Positions 26,576-38,595 of a stretch of DNA of 64,000 bases are shown here, piece by piece. Numbering within the stretch: the stretch's first letter is position 1; every line of letters starts with the position of its first letter. Source of the DNA: Hoylesella oralis ATCC 33269 (GTDB lineage: Bacteria; Bacteroidota; Bacteroidia; Bacteroidales; Bacteroidaceae). Under the pieces are notes generated by a model. That model was not told the origin of the DNA. It did not search any database and worked only from the letters and a program-made list of their open reading frames with translations. Position numbers and translations under genes: made by a program. The stretch is from contig NZ_GL833119.1 of the NCBI RefSeq assembly GCF_000185145.2, positions 62,001 through 126,000 on the forward strand, in the 5' to 3' direction.

Positions 26576-28008
26576 TTCACCCATCCTTGATATTCGTATT
26601 TACCGTTCTTGTAACGGTCTTTCATACGAATGTAAGTATGTTTGATCTTGTCTACAACCCAATCATGAAGCAGCTTCTCACGTTCCTTTGCTACGACTAC
26701 ATTCTTCATCACCTGATAATCATCGGTCAAAGTAGCACGATGACCTTCTATTCTATTCTTCAATTTAACGATAGCACAAACGGTTTTCCCCTTATCGTTT
26801 TTCATCTCAAAGGCCGGCGATATGTCTCCTACTTTCATCGTCTCGACCACACGGGCAACCTCTGTAGGCAGGTCTTTCATCTGGAATTTGGAAGTCAGCG
26901 TTTGGTTTTCCATATCCTTGAATGCCATCAAACCGTGATTATTCTTCGTATCTTTGTCGTCTGAAATGAAAGTAGCAGCCTCTTCGAAAGTCATCTTATC
27001 GGCGCGAATATCATCAGCTATCGAATCAAGACGTGCCTTTGTTTTCCCTATTTCCTCGGCAGATACCACCGGTTTCAGCAAGATATGGCGCACATTCACC
27101 TTATCGCCACGCTTATCGATCAGCTGTATAATGTGATATCCAAACTCGGTCTCTACGATTTTGGATATCTTCTTAGGATCGGTCAAGTTAAAGGCTACGC
27201 TCGCAAAAGCCGGATCGAGCATTCCACGACCGGTATAACCAAGCTCGCCACCCTGCCGAGCTGTGCCCGGATCTTCGGAGTAGAGTCTTGCCAAGGTGGC
27301 AAAGGTAGTCTCGCCTTTCATCACACGATCCGTAAATCCACGTAACTCATCCTTCACACGATTGACCTCTTCTTGAGTGATCTTCGGTTGTTTTGTTATG
27401 ATTTCAACCTCAACTTCAGTGGGCACAAAGGGTATACTGTCTTCCGGAAGGTTCCTGAAATAGTTCCGCACATCGGCAGGTGTAACCTTCACGTCTTTTA
27501 CAAGTTCCTGTCGCATTTTCTGCACCAACTGCGTATTCTTGTACTCATCGTGCATCTGTTGTCTCATCTGTGCGATAGTTTGATTACGCCACTCCTCTAA
27601 TTTCTCACGCGATCCGGCCATCTGAATCCAACGGTTTATTTGCTGATCCAAGCCGGAAGAAATCTCCGTTTCGGACACTTCAATAGAATCGATCTCTGCC
27701 TGATGCAGGAATAGTTTCTGCACAGCAATCTGTTCCGGAATAATATAATCGGGATCACCCGACCACTTTACTCCTTCTGCTTCTGCCTGTAATCGCATGG
27801 CTTCCACATCCGATTTCAATATAGGTTCATCTCCTACCACCCATATCACTTCATCTATAGTGCTGTTTTCTGGGATGACAGGCTGCGTATTCAGAGTGTC
27901 TTTAGCGTTATTTTCTCCGTGTATACCAAACTTATTTGCCTTGGCCGACACACTTGCCAATATCGACAAACAAGCCAATCCCATACATATTTTATTTCTG
28001 ATCTTCAT
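26572..28008 (-). CDS. SurA-like periplasmic chaperone with parvulin domains
   Basis: 478 residues with a signal peptide ending near SAKA. An N-terminal chaperone region (about 50-180: VGDEPILKSDVEAMRLQAEAEG) is followed by a parvulin domain (YSEDPGTARQGGELGYTGRG, then TEFGYHIIQL) and a second, more divergent one from about residue 275 (RHILLKPVVSAEE). This is the SurA layout. SurA escorts outer-membrane proteins across the periplasm. It follows the other parvulin-type gene by 44 bp and overlaps the OstA-like gene. This position supports an outer-membrane biogenesis role. Confidence 0.9.
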   Translation of the reverse strand: MKIRNKICMGLACLSILASVSAKANKFGIHGENNAKDTLNTQPVIPENSTIDEVIWVVGDEPILKSDVEAMRLQAEAEGVKWSGDPDYIIPEQIAVQKLFLHQAEIDSIEVSETEISSGLDQQINRWIQMAGSREKLEEWRNQTIAQMRQQMHDEYKNTQLVQKMRQELVKDVKVTPADVRNYFRNLPEDSIPFVPTEVEVEIITKQPKITQEEVNRVKDELRGFTDRVMKGETTFATLARLYSEDPGTARQGGELGYTGRGMLDPAFASVAFNLTDPKKISKIVETEFGYHIIQLIDKRGDKVNVRHILLKPVVSAEEIGKTKARLDSIADDIRADKMTFEEAATFISDDKDTKNNHGLMAFKDMENQTLTSKFQMKDLPTEVARVVETMKVGDISPAFEMKNDKGKTVCAIVKLKNRIEGHRATLTDDYQVMKNVVVAKEREKLLHDWVVDKIKHTYIRMKDRYKNGKYEYQGWVK

Positions 28009-28052
28009 TTTATTTTGTTATGGATTTCTAATCTATAAACTTTATCATCAAG

Positions 28053-29480
28053 TCATTCGTGCTTATTAACGGTAGCGAGAACCTCTTTAACGATTACAAC
28101 AGGATATTTCTTCCTAAGTTTTTCGAGCCATAGCTTCTCAAGTTCTTCCTGATAATCGGATAAAACTAAGCCCCTGACATCATTGTAATCTTTAGGCGTT
28201 TTTAGCTTTTCACCGTACACAGCAGTATAGGGATAGCCTTTCACCTCGGCAACAACCGTATCTTTCTTGAACACCTCTCTGTCTACTAAAGCATTGTCAC
28301 CTATTTTAAATACACCCTTTTCAACTCTTATCCGTAATATACTGTCGTTATTGAAAGCCTTCCGAAGCTGTTCCGCCCATTTATCGAAGGGGATATTCTT
28401 TATGCATTCTTTTACCGCCTTTATATCCGAAGCCTCCTTGGTATAGTATGCAATGCCCTTAAAACGAGGTGTATCCCATTTATATCTCTTTTTATGCTTC
28501 TTAAAATAGCTCTCTATGCCGGCTTCATCCTTGGCTGCCTTGTCCCACACCTCCCGATTACTGATCTCGTAGAGTAACAATCCGTCGTGATATTCACGGA
28601 TAAGATTTCGCAATCCGGCATCTTTCGACTCCATCTCTATACGTTTTTCGGCCAATACATCATCAGGACTCTTACCGTTTCCTGCCGCTTTAGCCAACGA
28701 ATCGAGCCTATGATTAATGATTTCATCGCGCAATCCACGCTGGTCGATAAACTTCAGTATGTCTGCACGCAGCGAGTCATAAGGGAAGAATTTACCCTTA
28801 TCTTTCAGTATTACGATATGGTATCCCGCCGGCGTCAGGAAAGGTTTGCTCAATTCCCCCTTCTTCATAGAGAATATTTTCTCATCAAACTCTTTCAACG
28901 TCTGGCCCTTCTCTATCCAAGGCAATTCACCTCCGTTACGCGCAGAAGCTACATCTGAAGAATATTTCTTGGCCAACTCGGCGAAATCGCCATCCTTTTT
29001 CAGTATGTTATAGATAGAATCTACACGCTGTTTGGCTGCATCCTGTTCTGCCTGAGAAGCCTTCTGAGGTATTCCGATCAGGATATGTGCGGGTTTTACA
29101 AGTCCGCCCATGCTGTCTACACGGTGCTGCGCTTGAGAATAGATACGCCATGCTTCGGCCTCGACATCGGCATTTGTGATCATTGCAGGGCGAATTTGCT
29201 GGTCTCTATAAGTAGCAAATTCCTGTTTGAACGACGATAATGTATCGAGATGAGCTGCCTCTGCCGCCATCACCTTCAACTTGTAATTGACGAAAAGGTC
29301 TACATATTCGTCCACACTTTTCTTGTCTATTACTCCTTCTGCATTGTTTTTATTGTATGAATATTCAAACTCCGAGCGTGTTACAGGCTGCCCCCCGATA
29401 GTCATAATCGTGGGATCGACCTGTGCGTGAACCACACCTGCAAAAAGAAGCATGGCTGCAAAAAGCATCTTAGATTTCAT
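28053..29480 (-). CDS. PpiC-type periplasmic peptidyl-prolyl isomerase
   Basis: 475 residues with a signal peptide ending near VHAQ (20). An N-terminal helix-rich part (NYKLKVMAAEAAHLDTLSSF) is followed by a parvulin domain at about 125-230: KPAHILIGIPQKAS, KKYSSDVASARNGGELPWIE and TPAGYHIVILKDKG. The C-terminal 220 residues are helical and unassigned. The family isomerises prolyl bonds and acts as chaperone for exported proteins. It lies 79 bp after guaB and 44 bp before the SurA-like gene. The two parvulin proteins are probably partners, not copies, since they share little outside the domain. Confidence 0.9.
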   Translation of the reverse strand: MKSKMLFAAMLLFAGVVHAQVDPTIMTIGGQPVTRSEFEYSYNKNNAEGVIDKKSVDEYVDLFVNYKLKVMAAEAAHLDTLSSFKQEFATYRDQQIRPAMITNADVEAEAWRIYSQAQHRVDSMGGLVKPAHILIGIPQKASQAEQDAAKQRVDSIYNILKKDGDFAELAKKYSSDVASARNGGELPWIEKGQTLKEFDEKIFSMKKGELSKPFLTPAGYHIVILKDKGKFFPYDSLRADILKFIDQRGLRDEIINHRLDSLAKAAGNGKSPDDVLAEKRIEMESKDAGLRNLIREYHDGLLLYEISNREVWDKAAKDEAGIESYFKKHKKRYKWDTPRFKGIAYYTKEASDIKAVKECIKNIPFDKWAEQLRKAFNNDSILRIRVEKGVFKIGDNALVDREVFKKDTVVAEVKGYPYTAVYGEKLKTPKDYNDVRGLVLSDYQEELEKLWLEKLRKKYPVVIVKEVLATVNKHE

Positions 29481-29559
29481 TTCATTTTAATTGTCAATCG
29501 TCGAAAAGAAAAGATGAAAGCAGTAACAAACATGCCGGCACCTATTCATTCGACCGTTA

Positions 29560-31128
<1,569 letters not shown>

Positions 31129-31134
31129 TTAATT

Positions 31135-32694
31135 CTATTTAACGGTATTTCCGCCCGCCCCGGCACGGTGCTTTCGGCGGATTTTCCATCCCGTTAAAAG
31201 GCACCAAACAATGCCCAAGCCGACAACAAAGATATAGAACACACCACCCATACCCAAGAAAGTGTAAATCCGACCGGTATGTATCTCCAAACAAACACTG
31301 CGAAGCGACATAGGAAGTCTGCCCATCCACTGCGGCATACGTGGCGATGCAGTACCGGTACGGTAGTTTGCTACGCAATCGCCCCCTGCCAAATCGTCGC
31401 TGAAACCGGCAATGGCATTTGCACTGACCGGCACCCCTGTCACCGCTTGAGGTGCGGTGCCGGTCATACAGTCCAACACTTTACCGGTAGTACGGCTCCA
31501 TAAATAAAGCCCACTGAACGAACCCAATAGCCACGCACCATCATCGTACTGCTTTTGTACCGTAAGTCCCATCACACTTACAGGGGGCTCTATGCCTATT
31601 CTACGGGGTTCCGCATCGAGAGTTTTCATACTATAGAAACCCTCCGAAGTGTATAGCAGCCAGTCGCCCGCCACCTTATCGTAGCGCAGAGAGCGCAATT
31701 TGTCGTACCACGCATTACTGCTATTCATCGTAGAAAGCGGTATGGCGGGAATACGCCCCTGCACAATGAGTAACATGGCAGGCGGACGCAAAAGCCACCC
31801 CGTAACACTAAGAAGAACAGTGAGTACGATAGTGGTACGCCCAATGGCATTGTGCCACCTGAAGAACCAGCGCATTGTACCTCCATCACGATGCTTGGTT
31901 ACTCGTGGCAGCAACCAATATACTGCTCCGGTGATACACAAAAAAAGTAAAACCAGTGCAATTGCATCTATTATAAGTTTGCCTGCGAGACCGAAGAGCT
32001 CGCCGCTATGCAGCCACCATACGGTACGAAACAACGATACTTTGCCGTCGCTATCGGGCGATGCTGCCGGTTCAACAGAATTAAAACGTATATATGGCGG
32101 GCGAGAAAGATATACTCGTGAACGTCCGGTCACCACCAAAGTGTCGCCTCTCGTAGAAATATCGCTCAAACGTTCGCCATCCGTTAACGGCACGGGCAAC
32201 ACATGCCAAGCCTTATCGGTACCATACGCATAAAGATGATATGTACCTGCAGCAAACAAATGCCCGTCGGACATCAATGCCATGCCGCGTATATTTCGAT
32301 TATCCGTACCGGTCGGCATGCCTGTATTAAAATCTTTGCATGCCTTTGCCATAGTATCCGTGAGCCATACACCGTTGTTTCCGTAGATCAACACATGGCC
32401 CTGCCACCTGATAGTACCACGCAGCAATCCGCCATTCCAGTTCTTATATTCGTAACTTTTGGGCAATATGCCGCGGCTGACATCTACGTGCGAGAACCAC
32501 GAAGGATGGTTCAATACGATACCCGACAGGCAAAACATCACGATAAAAAAGCAAAATATCAGTCCGAAAACCTGATGATGTTTGCTCCAAGTCTTCTTTT
32601 TCAATTCACAAACAGCCTTTAACTGCGCAAAGATAAGTATTTCCTTGCACTGCTGCAATACCGACATATCAGTATTTCTCAAAAGCTCCGGCAA
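31135..32694 (-). CDS. PepSY-associated transmembrane helix protein
   Basis: 519 residues with four likely membrane segments: about 44-62 (FGLIFCFFIVMFCLSGIVL), a segment near 240-262 (IDAIALVLLFLCITGAVYWL), one near 287-302 and one near 483-502. Between them are two periplasmic parts that contain beta-propeller-like strands. The WSKHHQVFGLIF start and the RWHNAIG motif are typical of PepSY-associated TM proteins, which often occur with iron or siderophore uptake and may act as reductases. No siderophore gene is next to it. The start may be the ATG at 32667. It lies between guaB and recQ on the same strand but 40 bp or more from each. Confidence 0.78.
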   Translation of the reverse strand: MPELLRNTDMSVLQQCKEILIFAQLKAVCELKKKTWSKHHQVFGLIFCFFIVMFCLSGIVLNHPSWFSHVDVSRGILPKSYEYKNWNGGLLRGTIRWQGHVLIYGNNGVWLTDTMAKACKDFNTGMPTGTDNRNIRGMALMSDGHLFAAGTYHLYAYGTDKAWHVLPVPLTDGERLSDISTRGDTLVVTGRSRVYLSRPPYIRFNSVEPAASPDSDGKVSLFRTVWWLHSGELFGLAGKLIIDAIALVLLFLCITGAVYWLLPRVTKHRDGGTMRWFFRWHNAIGRTTIVLTVLLSVTGWLLRPPAMLLIVQGRIPAIPLSTMNSSNAWYDKLRSLRYDKVAGDWLLYTSEGFYSMKTLDAEPRRIGIEPPVSVMGLTVQKQYDDGAWLLGSFSGLYLWSRTTGKVLDCMTGTAPQAVTGVPVSANAIAGFSDDLAGGDCVANYRTGTASPRMPQWMGRLPMSLRSVCLEIHTGRIYTFLGMGGVFYIFVVGLGIVWCLLTGWKIRRKHRAGAGGNTVK

Positions 32695-32787
32695 CGACAG
32701 AGTGCCCGTTTATGCTGTACGAATCATAGGGATAAGCCGTGCAGACCATACATATATGGCACATAGGCACGGCATATACGCATAACA

Positions 32788-32821
32788 CCTCGGCAATAAC
32801 ATACATCTGCCATTGCCGAGG
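32788..32821 (-). terminator. Hairpin downstream of recQ
   Basis: 10-bp stem cctcggcaat / attgccgagg with a 14-nt loop, 63 bp after the recQ stop. There is no T run on either side, so it may be a processing or weak termination site. Confidence 0.35.
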
Positions 32822-32883
32822 CGTTCAAGCAATTGGTGCATGCAATACACACGCAACCAACTGCTTTGGGGAATATTTCAAAG

Positions 32884-35061
32884 TTAATTGGCTTGTTCAG
32901 AGAGGAACTTGATGCGCACGAGGCGTATTTCGTCTTCGGAATAATCGTTGCCTAATTCATCTAAAGCCACCTTAATACGGTCGGTTTCACTCTCTCTGAA
33001 ATATTCGTAAATCTCGTCTACGTGATCTTCATCCATCACCTCTTCAAGGAAATAGTCTATATTTAGCTTGGTACCGCTATAGACTATTGCCTCTACCTCG
33101 TCTAAAAGTTCATCGAAATCGAGCCCTTGAGCACTGGCAATATCATCTAATGCAATCTGCCGGTCTATACTCTGGATGATTTTCACCTTCAGCATACTCT
33201 TCTTGGCCACTGTGCGCACCCGCAGTTCTTCGGGCCTTTCGATATCGTTCTCTTCACAATGACGCTTAATCAATGCCAAGAATTCATCGCCGTAACGTTT
33301 GGCCTTTCCGGCGCCTACGCCCTGTATTTGCTGCAATTCGGCAGGGGTTACGGGGTACATGGTTGCCATCTGTTCCAAAGAAATGTCCTGAAAGATGACA
33401 TAGGGCGGCAATCCTTGCTTCTTAGCTACCCTCTTTCGTAGGTCTTTCAGCATGGAATATAGCTCCGGATCCAATACGGAACCGGTCGCCTCTCCTACAT
33501 CTTCTTCCTCTTCTTCGTTGAAAACGGTGTCTTCGACAATCATAAAAGAGTGCGGATGTTTAAGGTATCGCTTGCCTGCCTGCGTAATCTTCAGCAAACC
33601 GTAGTTCTCCACATCTTTTATAATATAACCGGCTATGAGCGCTTGCCGTATCACAGGATTCCAGATTTTCGGATCTTCGTCTTCGCCGGAACCGAACTCT
33701 TCTAACTGATCATGCTTGTGGGATACAATATCATCGGTAGACCTTCCTTTCACAAAATCGACAATGTAATTCTGACGGAAGTTCTCTTTAACGGCGATAA
33801 TCGCACTGAGTACAATCGTTAAAGCATCTTTCGCCTCGCGTTTCTCCTTGGGATGAAGGCAGTTATCACAATTGTGACAGTTGTCTTTCGTGTACTCCTC
33901 GCCGAAATAGTGGAGCAGCATTTTGCGCCTACATACGGAAGATTCGGCGTATGCAGCTGTCTCTTGCAGTAGCTGTCTGCCTATATCTTGTTCGGCAACA
34001 GGCTTTCCTTCCATGAATTTCTCGAGCTTTTGCAAGTCTTTCTGAGCATAGAAAGCGATACAGATACCCTCTCCACCGTCACGACCTGCACGACCTGTTT
34101 CTTGATAATAGCCTTCTAAGCTCTTTGGAATATCGTAATGGATCACAAATCTTACATCGGGTTTATCGATACCCATACCGAATGCGATTGTTGCTACAAT
34201 CACATCGATGCGTTCCATTAGGAAATCATCCTGCGTTTGCGAACGGGTTGCCGAATCGAGACCGGCATGATAAGGCGCCGCTTTTATCTCGTTAGCCAAC
34301 AAAATTGCAGCAAGTTCCTCCACTTTTTTACGCGACAAGCAATAGATTATGCCGCTCTTACAAGGATGTTGCTTAATGAATTTGATGACTTGACGGTCGA
34401 TATCGTTCGATTTCTGCCTTACTTCGTAGTACAAATTCGGCCGGTTAAAGGAGCTTTTAAACTCTTTTGCTTCAGTTATACATAGGCTTTTTTTTATGTC
34501 GGTACGCACTTTATCGGTGGCAGTAGCCGTAAGCGCGATAACTGGAGCATTGCCTATCTTGTTGATAGTGGGACGAATATTACGATATTCCGGACGGAAG
34601 TCGTGCCCCCACTCCGAGATACAATGAGCTTCATCGATAGCATAGAAAGAAATATTCACACCTCTCAGGAACTCTACATTCTCTTCCTTATTCAACGATT
34701 CGGGGGCCACGTAAAGGAGTTTGGTACGTCCATTACGCACATCATCCATCACTTGCTGTATCGCAGCTTTGTTCAACGACGAATTGAGATAATGTGCAAC
34801 TCCTTCTTCTTCACTCATTCCGTTGACTACATCTACCTGATTTTTCATCAATGCAATCAAAGGAGAGATTACAATGGCCGTACCTTCCATAATTAGAGAT
34901 GGCAACTGATAACATAAACTCTTGCCTCCACCGGTAGGCATTAGCACAAAAGTGTCTTTACCTGCAAGGAGATTACGGATTATAGCTTCTTGGTCGCCTT
35001 TGAATTTATCGAAGCCGAAGTAATGTTTTAGTTTTTCTATAAGATTAACTTCCTTCACCAT
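32884..35061 (-). CDS. recQ: ATP-dependent DNA helicase RecQ
   Basis: 725 residues with the full RecQ build. Helicase core: Walker A MPTGGGKS (41-48), DEAH (142-145) followed by the aromatic loop CISEWGHDFRPEY. RQC zinc site: Cys residues in SSVCRRKMLLHYFGEE and DNCHNCDNC, followed by a winged helix. An HRDC domain lies at about 540-615 (LYSMLKDLRKRVAKKQGLPP). A further 110-residue C-terminal region is predicted helical and acidic. It unwinds DNA 3' to 5' in recombination repair. It follows clpX by 96 bp on the same strand. The start codon is the first in frame and fits the family N-terminus. Confidence 0.96.
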   Translation of the reverse strand: MVKEVNLIEKLKHYFGFDKFKGDQEAIIRNLLAGKDTFVLMPTGGGKSLCYQLPSLIMEGTAIVISPLIALMKNQVDVVNGMSEEEGVAHYLNSSLNKAAIQQVMDDVRNGRTKLLYVAPESLNKEENVEFLRGVNISFYAIDEAHCISEWGHDFRPEYRNIRPTINKIGNAPVIALTATATDKVRTDIKKSLCITEAKEFKSSFNRPNLYYEVRQKSNDIDRQVIKFIKQHPCKSGIIYCLSRKKVEELAAILLANEIKAAPYHAGLDSATRSQTQDDFLMERIDVIVATIAFGMGIDKPDVRFVIHYDIPKSLEGYYQETGRAGRDGGEGICIAFYAQKDLQKLEKFMEGKPVAEQDIGRQLLQETAAYAESSVCRRKMLLHYFGEEYTKDNCHNCDNCLHPKEKREAKDALTIVLSAIIAVKENFRQNYIVDFVKGRSTDDIVSHKHDQLEEFGSGEDEDPKIWNPVIRQALIAGYIIKDVENYGLLKITQAGKRYLKHPHSFMIVEDTVFNEEEEEDVGEATGSVLDPELYSMLKDLRKRVAKKQGLPPYVIFQDISLEQMATMYPVTPAELQQIQGVGAGKAKRYGDEFLALIKRHCEENDIERPEELRVRTVAKKSMLKVKIIQSIDRQIALDDIASAQGLDFDELLDEVEAIVYSGTKLNIDYFLEEVMDEDHVDEIYEYFRESETDRIKVALDELGNDYSEDEIRLVRIKFLSEQAN

Positions 35062-35157
35062 AGTGTTCTGATAGACCGTCGGATCAGGCTGGAAGGTATT
35101 GCCTATGCTCCTTACATCCCGTTCCGACGACTGATAGATTATTGTTGTAACGACCTT

Positions 35158-36402
35158 TTAAGCCGACTCTAATTTAGTTAGATGAGCCTTGTCGAGCTCT
35201 TCCTGTGTGTATTCACGCGTCACCTCAAAGTTCTTTAAGCGCTTTGAAGGTATCTCAAACATGGCATCCATCATTATTGATTCTACAATAGACCGCAGCC
35301 CACGTGCCCCGAGTTCGTACTCGACAGCCTTATCGACGATATAGTCTAAAGCCTCTTCCGTAAACGACAATTTAATGCCATCCATCTCGAAAAGCTTGAC
35401 ATATTGCTTGACTATAGAGTTTTTAGGCTCCACAAGAATACGCCGCAAGGCCTCTCTATCGAGGGGATTCAGATAAGTAAGCACCGGTAACCGGCCTATA
35501 ATCTCAGGAATTAACCCAAAAGATTTCAGATCCTGCGGTAGGATATACTTCATTAGGTCGCCCTTGTCTATCTTTCTTACATTCTGAACAGAATTGTAAC
35601 CCACCACATGCGTATTCAATCGTTGGGCAATCTTGCGCTCTATACCATCGAAGGCACCGCCGCAAATAAATAGGATATTCTTCGTATCTACGTGGATGTA
35701 ATCCTGATCAGGATGCTTACGTCCGCCCTTAGGCGGCACATTCACCATCGTTCCTTCAAGCAACTTCAGCAATCCCTGCTGCACTCCTTCGCCGCTAACA
35801 TCACGTGTAATCGAAGGATTATCGCTCTTACGGGCAATCTTGTCTATCTCGTCGATAAAAACAATACCACGTTCTGCAGCTGCTACATTATAATCGGCAA
35901 CCTGCAACAAGCGCGACAGAATGCTCTCGACATCCTCGCCTACGTAACCTGCCTCGGTAAAAACAGTTGCATCGACAATCGTGAAAGGCACATCGAGCAG
36001 TCGGGCTATCGTACGTGCCAACAAGGTTTTCCCCGTTCCGGTACTACCCACCATGATAATGTTGCTCTTTTCTATCTCTACTCCATTTTCATCCTTGGGC
36101 TGCTGCAAACGCTTATAATGGTTGTAAACAGATACCGAAAGGTAACGTTTCGCCTCATCCTGTCCGATGACATACTGGTCGAGATATGCCTTAATGTCCT
36201 TGGGCTTCGGTACTTTCTTCAGTTTGAAAGACTCATCATCGCCTTTCTTACCGTTTCCGGCAGCATCGAGTACGCCCGACGAAAGAACGATCTGATAAGC
36301 CTGCTGTACACAGTCTTCACAGATAAACCCGCTAAGTCCCGTTATCAACAACCTTACCTCGTTCTCGCTTCTGCCACAGAAGCTGCATATTTTCTTTGGC
36401 AT
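35158..36402 (-). CDS. clpX: ATP-dependent Clp protease ATP-binding subunit ClpX
   Basis: 414 residues, normal length. The N-terminal zinc domain has Cys6, Cys9, Cys28 and Cys31 (CSFCGRS; CEDC). AAA+ core: Walker A GSTGTGKT (119-126), Walker [11 protein letters not shown] and the IGF-type ClpP contact region. It unfolds proteins and feeds them to ClpP. It starts 2 bp after the clpP stop, so the two are one operon, as in most bacteria. Confidence 0.98.
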   Translation of the reverse strand: MPKKICSFCGRSENEVRLLITGLSGFICEDCVQQAYQIVLSSGVLDAAGNGKKGDDESFKLKKVPKPKDIKAYLDQYVIGQDEAKRYLSVSVYNHYKRLQQPKDENGVEIEKSNIIMVGSTGTGKTLLARTIARLLDVPFTIVDATVFTEAGYVGEDVESILSRLLQVADYNVAAAERGIVFIDEIDKIARKSDNPSITRDVSGEGVQQGLLKLLEGTMVNVPPKGGRKHPDQDYIHVDTKNILFICGGAFDGIERKIAQRLNTHVVGYNSVQNVRKIDKGDLMKYILPQDLKSFGLIPEIIGRLPVLTYLNPLDREALRRILVEPKNSIVKQYVKLFEMDGIKLSFTEEALDYIVDKAVEYELGARGLRSIVESIMMDAMFEIPSKRLKNFEVTREYTQEELDKAHLTKLESA

Positions 36403-36404
36403 TT

Positions 36405-37073
36405 CTATTTCTTTCGTGTAAGTACAGCATCGATCATCCCATACTCTTTCGCCTCTTCAGCCGTCATCCAATAGTTACGGTCGGCGTCCTGCCACACCTT
36501 TTCATAAGGAGTATGCGAATGATTGGCAATGATCGTATAGAGTTCTTTCTTGAATTTCTGTATTTCCTTGGCTTCTATTTCGATATCGGAAGCCTGCCCC
36601 TGCACGCCTCCGAGCGGCTGGTGTATCATCACGCGACTATGCGTAAGTGCATTACGCTTGCCATCCGTGCCCGCTACAAGCAGCACTGCAGCCATAGAAG
36701 CAGCCATGCCGGTACAGATAGTTGCCACATCTGACGAAATAAACTGCATCGTATCGTAAATTCCGAGACCTGCCGTAACGCTTCCGCCCGGACTGTTGAT
36801 ATAGATAGAAATATCCTTTCCGCTGTCTGCGCTGTCGAGATATAGCAACTGCGCCTGCAGCGTGTTGGCAGTATAGTCGTCGATCTCCGTACCGAGAAAT
36901 ATGATACGGTCCATCATCAGACGCGAGAAAACATCCATCTGCGTAACATTCAACTGGCGTTCCTCAAGAATATAAGGGTTCAGATACTGTGCTTGAGACT
37001 TAATAACATCATCAAGTACCATACCATTCATGCCCAAATGTTTGGTAGCATACTTTCTAAATTCGCTGTTCAT
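36405..37073 (-). CDS. clpP: ATP-dependent Clp protease proteolytic subunit ClpP
   Basis: 222 residues. The catalytic triad is visible as Ser126 (GMAASMAAV), His151 ([11 protein letters not shown]) and probably Asp196 (VWQDADRN). The oxyanion region is [12 protein letters not shown]. It forms the double-ring protease with ClpX. It lies 163 bp after tig, with a TAACTTTG -7 element in the gap (37135-37142), so it can be transcribed apart from tig. Confidence 0.98.
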   Translation of the reverse strand: MNSEFRKYATKHLGMNGMVLDDVIKSQAQYLNPYILEERQLNVTQMDVFSRLMMDRIIFLGTEIDDYTANTLQAQLLYLDSADSGKDISIYINSPGGSVTAGLGIYDTMQFISSDVATICTGMAASMAAVLLVAGTDGKRNALTHSRVMIHQPLGGVQGQASDIEIEAKEIQKFKKELYTIIANHSHTPYEKVWQDADRNYWMTAEEAKEYGMIDAVLTRKK

Positions 37074-37099
37074 TTTATCCTTTCTATTATTAAATGTAA

Positions 37100-37164
37100 A
37101 AGAGGTTGCCCACCTTTCTATATACTTAATAACACAAAGTTAATAAAAAAGTCGACAACCTCTT
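37100..37164 (-). promoter_or_regulatory. clpP promoter element inside a long inverted repeat
   Basis: TAACTTTG (minus strand, 37142-37135) fits the -7 consensus and gives a leader of about 55 nt. It is framed by perfect 9-bp arms aagaggttg (37100-37108) and caacctctt (37156-37164). Confidence 0.5.
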
Positions 37165-37236
37165 ATATAAAAAGAAGTTTTTTTCGTAAAAAACGTTATT
37201 TAAGAATGCTTCACAAAGTGTAAAACTTTGCTTTGC

Positions 37237-38595
37237 CTACTTATTTTCCATCATCTTGTTGAAGTCGTCCATCGAGATTTCTTTCTCGTTCAACTTCACG
37301 ATTTCTTTCAACGAGGCAATAAGTTTGATATCCACGGCACGGTCCACGAAACCGTCTACATTCTCGCGTTTCTTCAAGAGTTCGGTTACATAATTGTCCA
37401 CATATTCATCGGGTACGTTGTTCATACCATACTGCGCGAACTGCACACGTGCCGTTTCTCTTGCTGCGTTCTTAATGTCTTTATCGTCTACCTTAATATT
37501 ATGAGCGGCCACAAGCTGCTCCTTAATCAGGTGCCAAGTAAGCTGTTTGATGCTTTCGGGATAATTCTTGTCTACGAATTCCTGCCCTTTATCCTTGTTA
37601 TTATTCAGCATTACGCGTTTCAGCAAGGCATCCGGATAGGTCAGTTTCCCCACTTTCTTCTCACAATAGTCGCGAACATCCTGCAAGAACTTATAACCGC
37701 TGTCGACAGTAAGCTGTGCCTTTAGCCCTTCAACTATCTTTGCACGGAATTCGGCCTCACTCTTTACTGCACCTTTACCGAATACATTGTCGAAGAGTTC
37801 CTGATCTACATCGTGCTTTTTATAATGACTGATTTCCGTTATCTGATAGCTGAAATTGCCTTCATAGTCTTTCACGTGATCGCGGTCTATCTTCAATAAC
37901 GAAGCTATTTCCGTATCGCTCTCCGGATAGGCCTTGCGGGGATTGAACGTAATGATATCTCCCAACTTCGCTCCATCGAACAGTTTTTTCTGTTTATCTA
38001 CCTTAATATAATTAGGCATCAGTACCGCTCCTTCGACCGTGAGCCCCCCTTCTTTGGTATTACCCTTTGCATCGAGTTCGCGAAGATCGCCCTTCAGCAT
38101 GTCGTTGTCGACGTATTTTTCGGTCTTTTCATAGCTGCCCATGCGCGATGCGAACATATCTACCTGATGGTCTATGAGCTTATCGTCTATCGTAATGTTA
38201 TAGTAATCGATCTTATTCTTGCCATTCAACTCAATATGGAATTCCGGTGCAACGGCAATATCGAATACGAATGTATAGGGTGCATCTTTCTCAAGGTCTT
38301 GCGGTTGCTGCTTTTCAGAGGGCAAAGGCTCGCCAAGCATCTGAATTTTATTATCCTGTACGTACTTGTAAATCTGCTCTCCGACGAATTTATTGATGGC
38401 ATCCATCTTTACCGAAGTACCGAACTGGCGCTTGATGAGTCCCATGGGAACTTGCCCGGGGCGGAAACCCGGCACGTTTGCTTTCTTGCGATAATCCTTC
38501 AATGTCTTCTCGACATTCTCTTTGTAATCGGCTTCTTCGACGGTAATGGTCATCAAACCATTCACTTTGTCGGGGTTTTCAAATGAAATCTTCAT
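37237..38595 (-). CDS. tig: Trigger factor
   Basis: 452 residues. The N-terminal ribosome-binding domain has the signature GFRPGQVP at 43-50. The middle part corresponds to the FKBP-type PPIase region but is divergent (no clear active-site consensus), as is usual in Bacteroidetes. A long helical C-terminal chaperone arm follows. It binds nascent chains at the ribosome exit. It precedes clpP and clpX in the usual tig-clpP-clpX order. A TAATTTTG -7 element lies at 38645-38652. Confidence 0.93.
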   Translation of the reverse strand: MKISFENPDKVNGLMTITVEEADYKENVEKTLKDYRKKANVPGFRPGQVPMGLIKRQFGTSVKMDAINKFVGEQIYKYVQDNKIQMLGEPLPSEKQQPQDLEKDAPYTFVFDIAVAPEFHIELNGKNKIDYYNITIDDKLIDHQVDMFASRMGSYEKTEKYVDNDMLKGDLRELDAKGNTKEGGLTVEGAVLMPNYIKVDKQKKLFDGAKLGDIITFNPRKAYPESDTEIASLLKIDRDHVKDYEGNFSYQITEISHYKKHDVDQELFDNVFGKGAVKSEAEFRAKIVEGLKAQLTVDSGYKFLQDVRDYCEKKVGKLTYPDALLKRVMLNNNKDKGQEFVDKNYPESIKQLTWHLIKEQLVAAHNIKVDDKDIKNAARETARVQFAQYGMNNVPDEYVDNYVTELLKKRENVDGFVDRAVDIKLIASLKEIVKLNEKEISMDDFNKMMENK

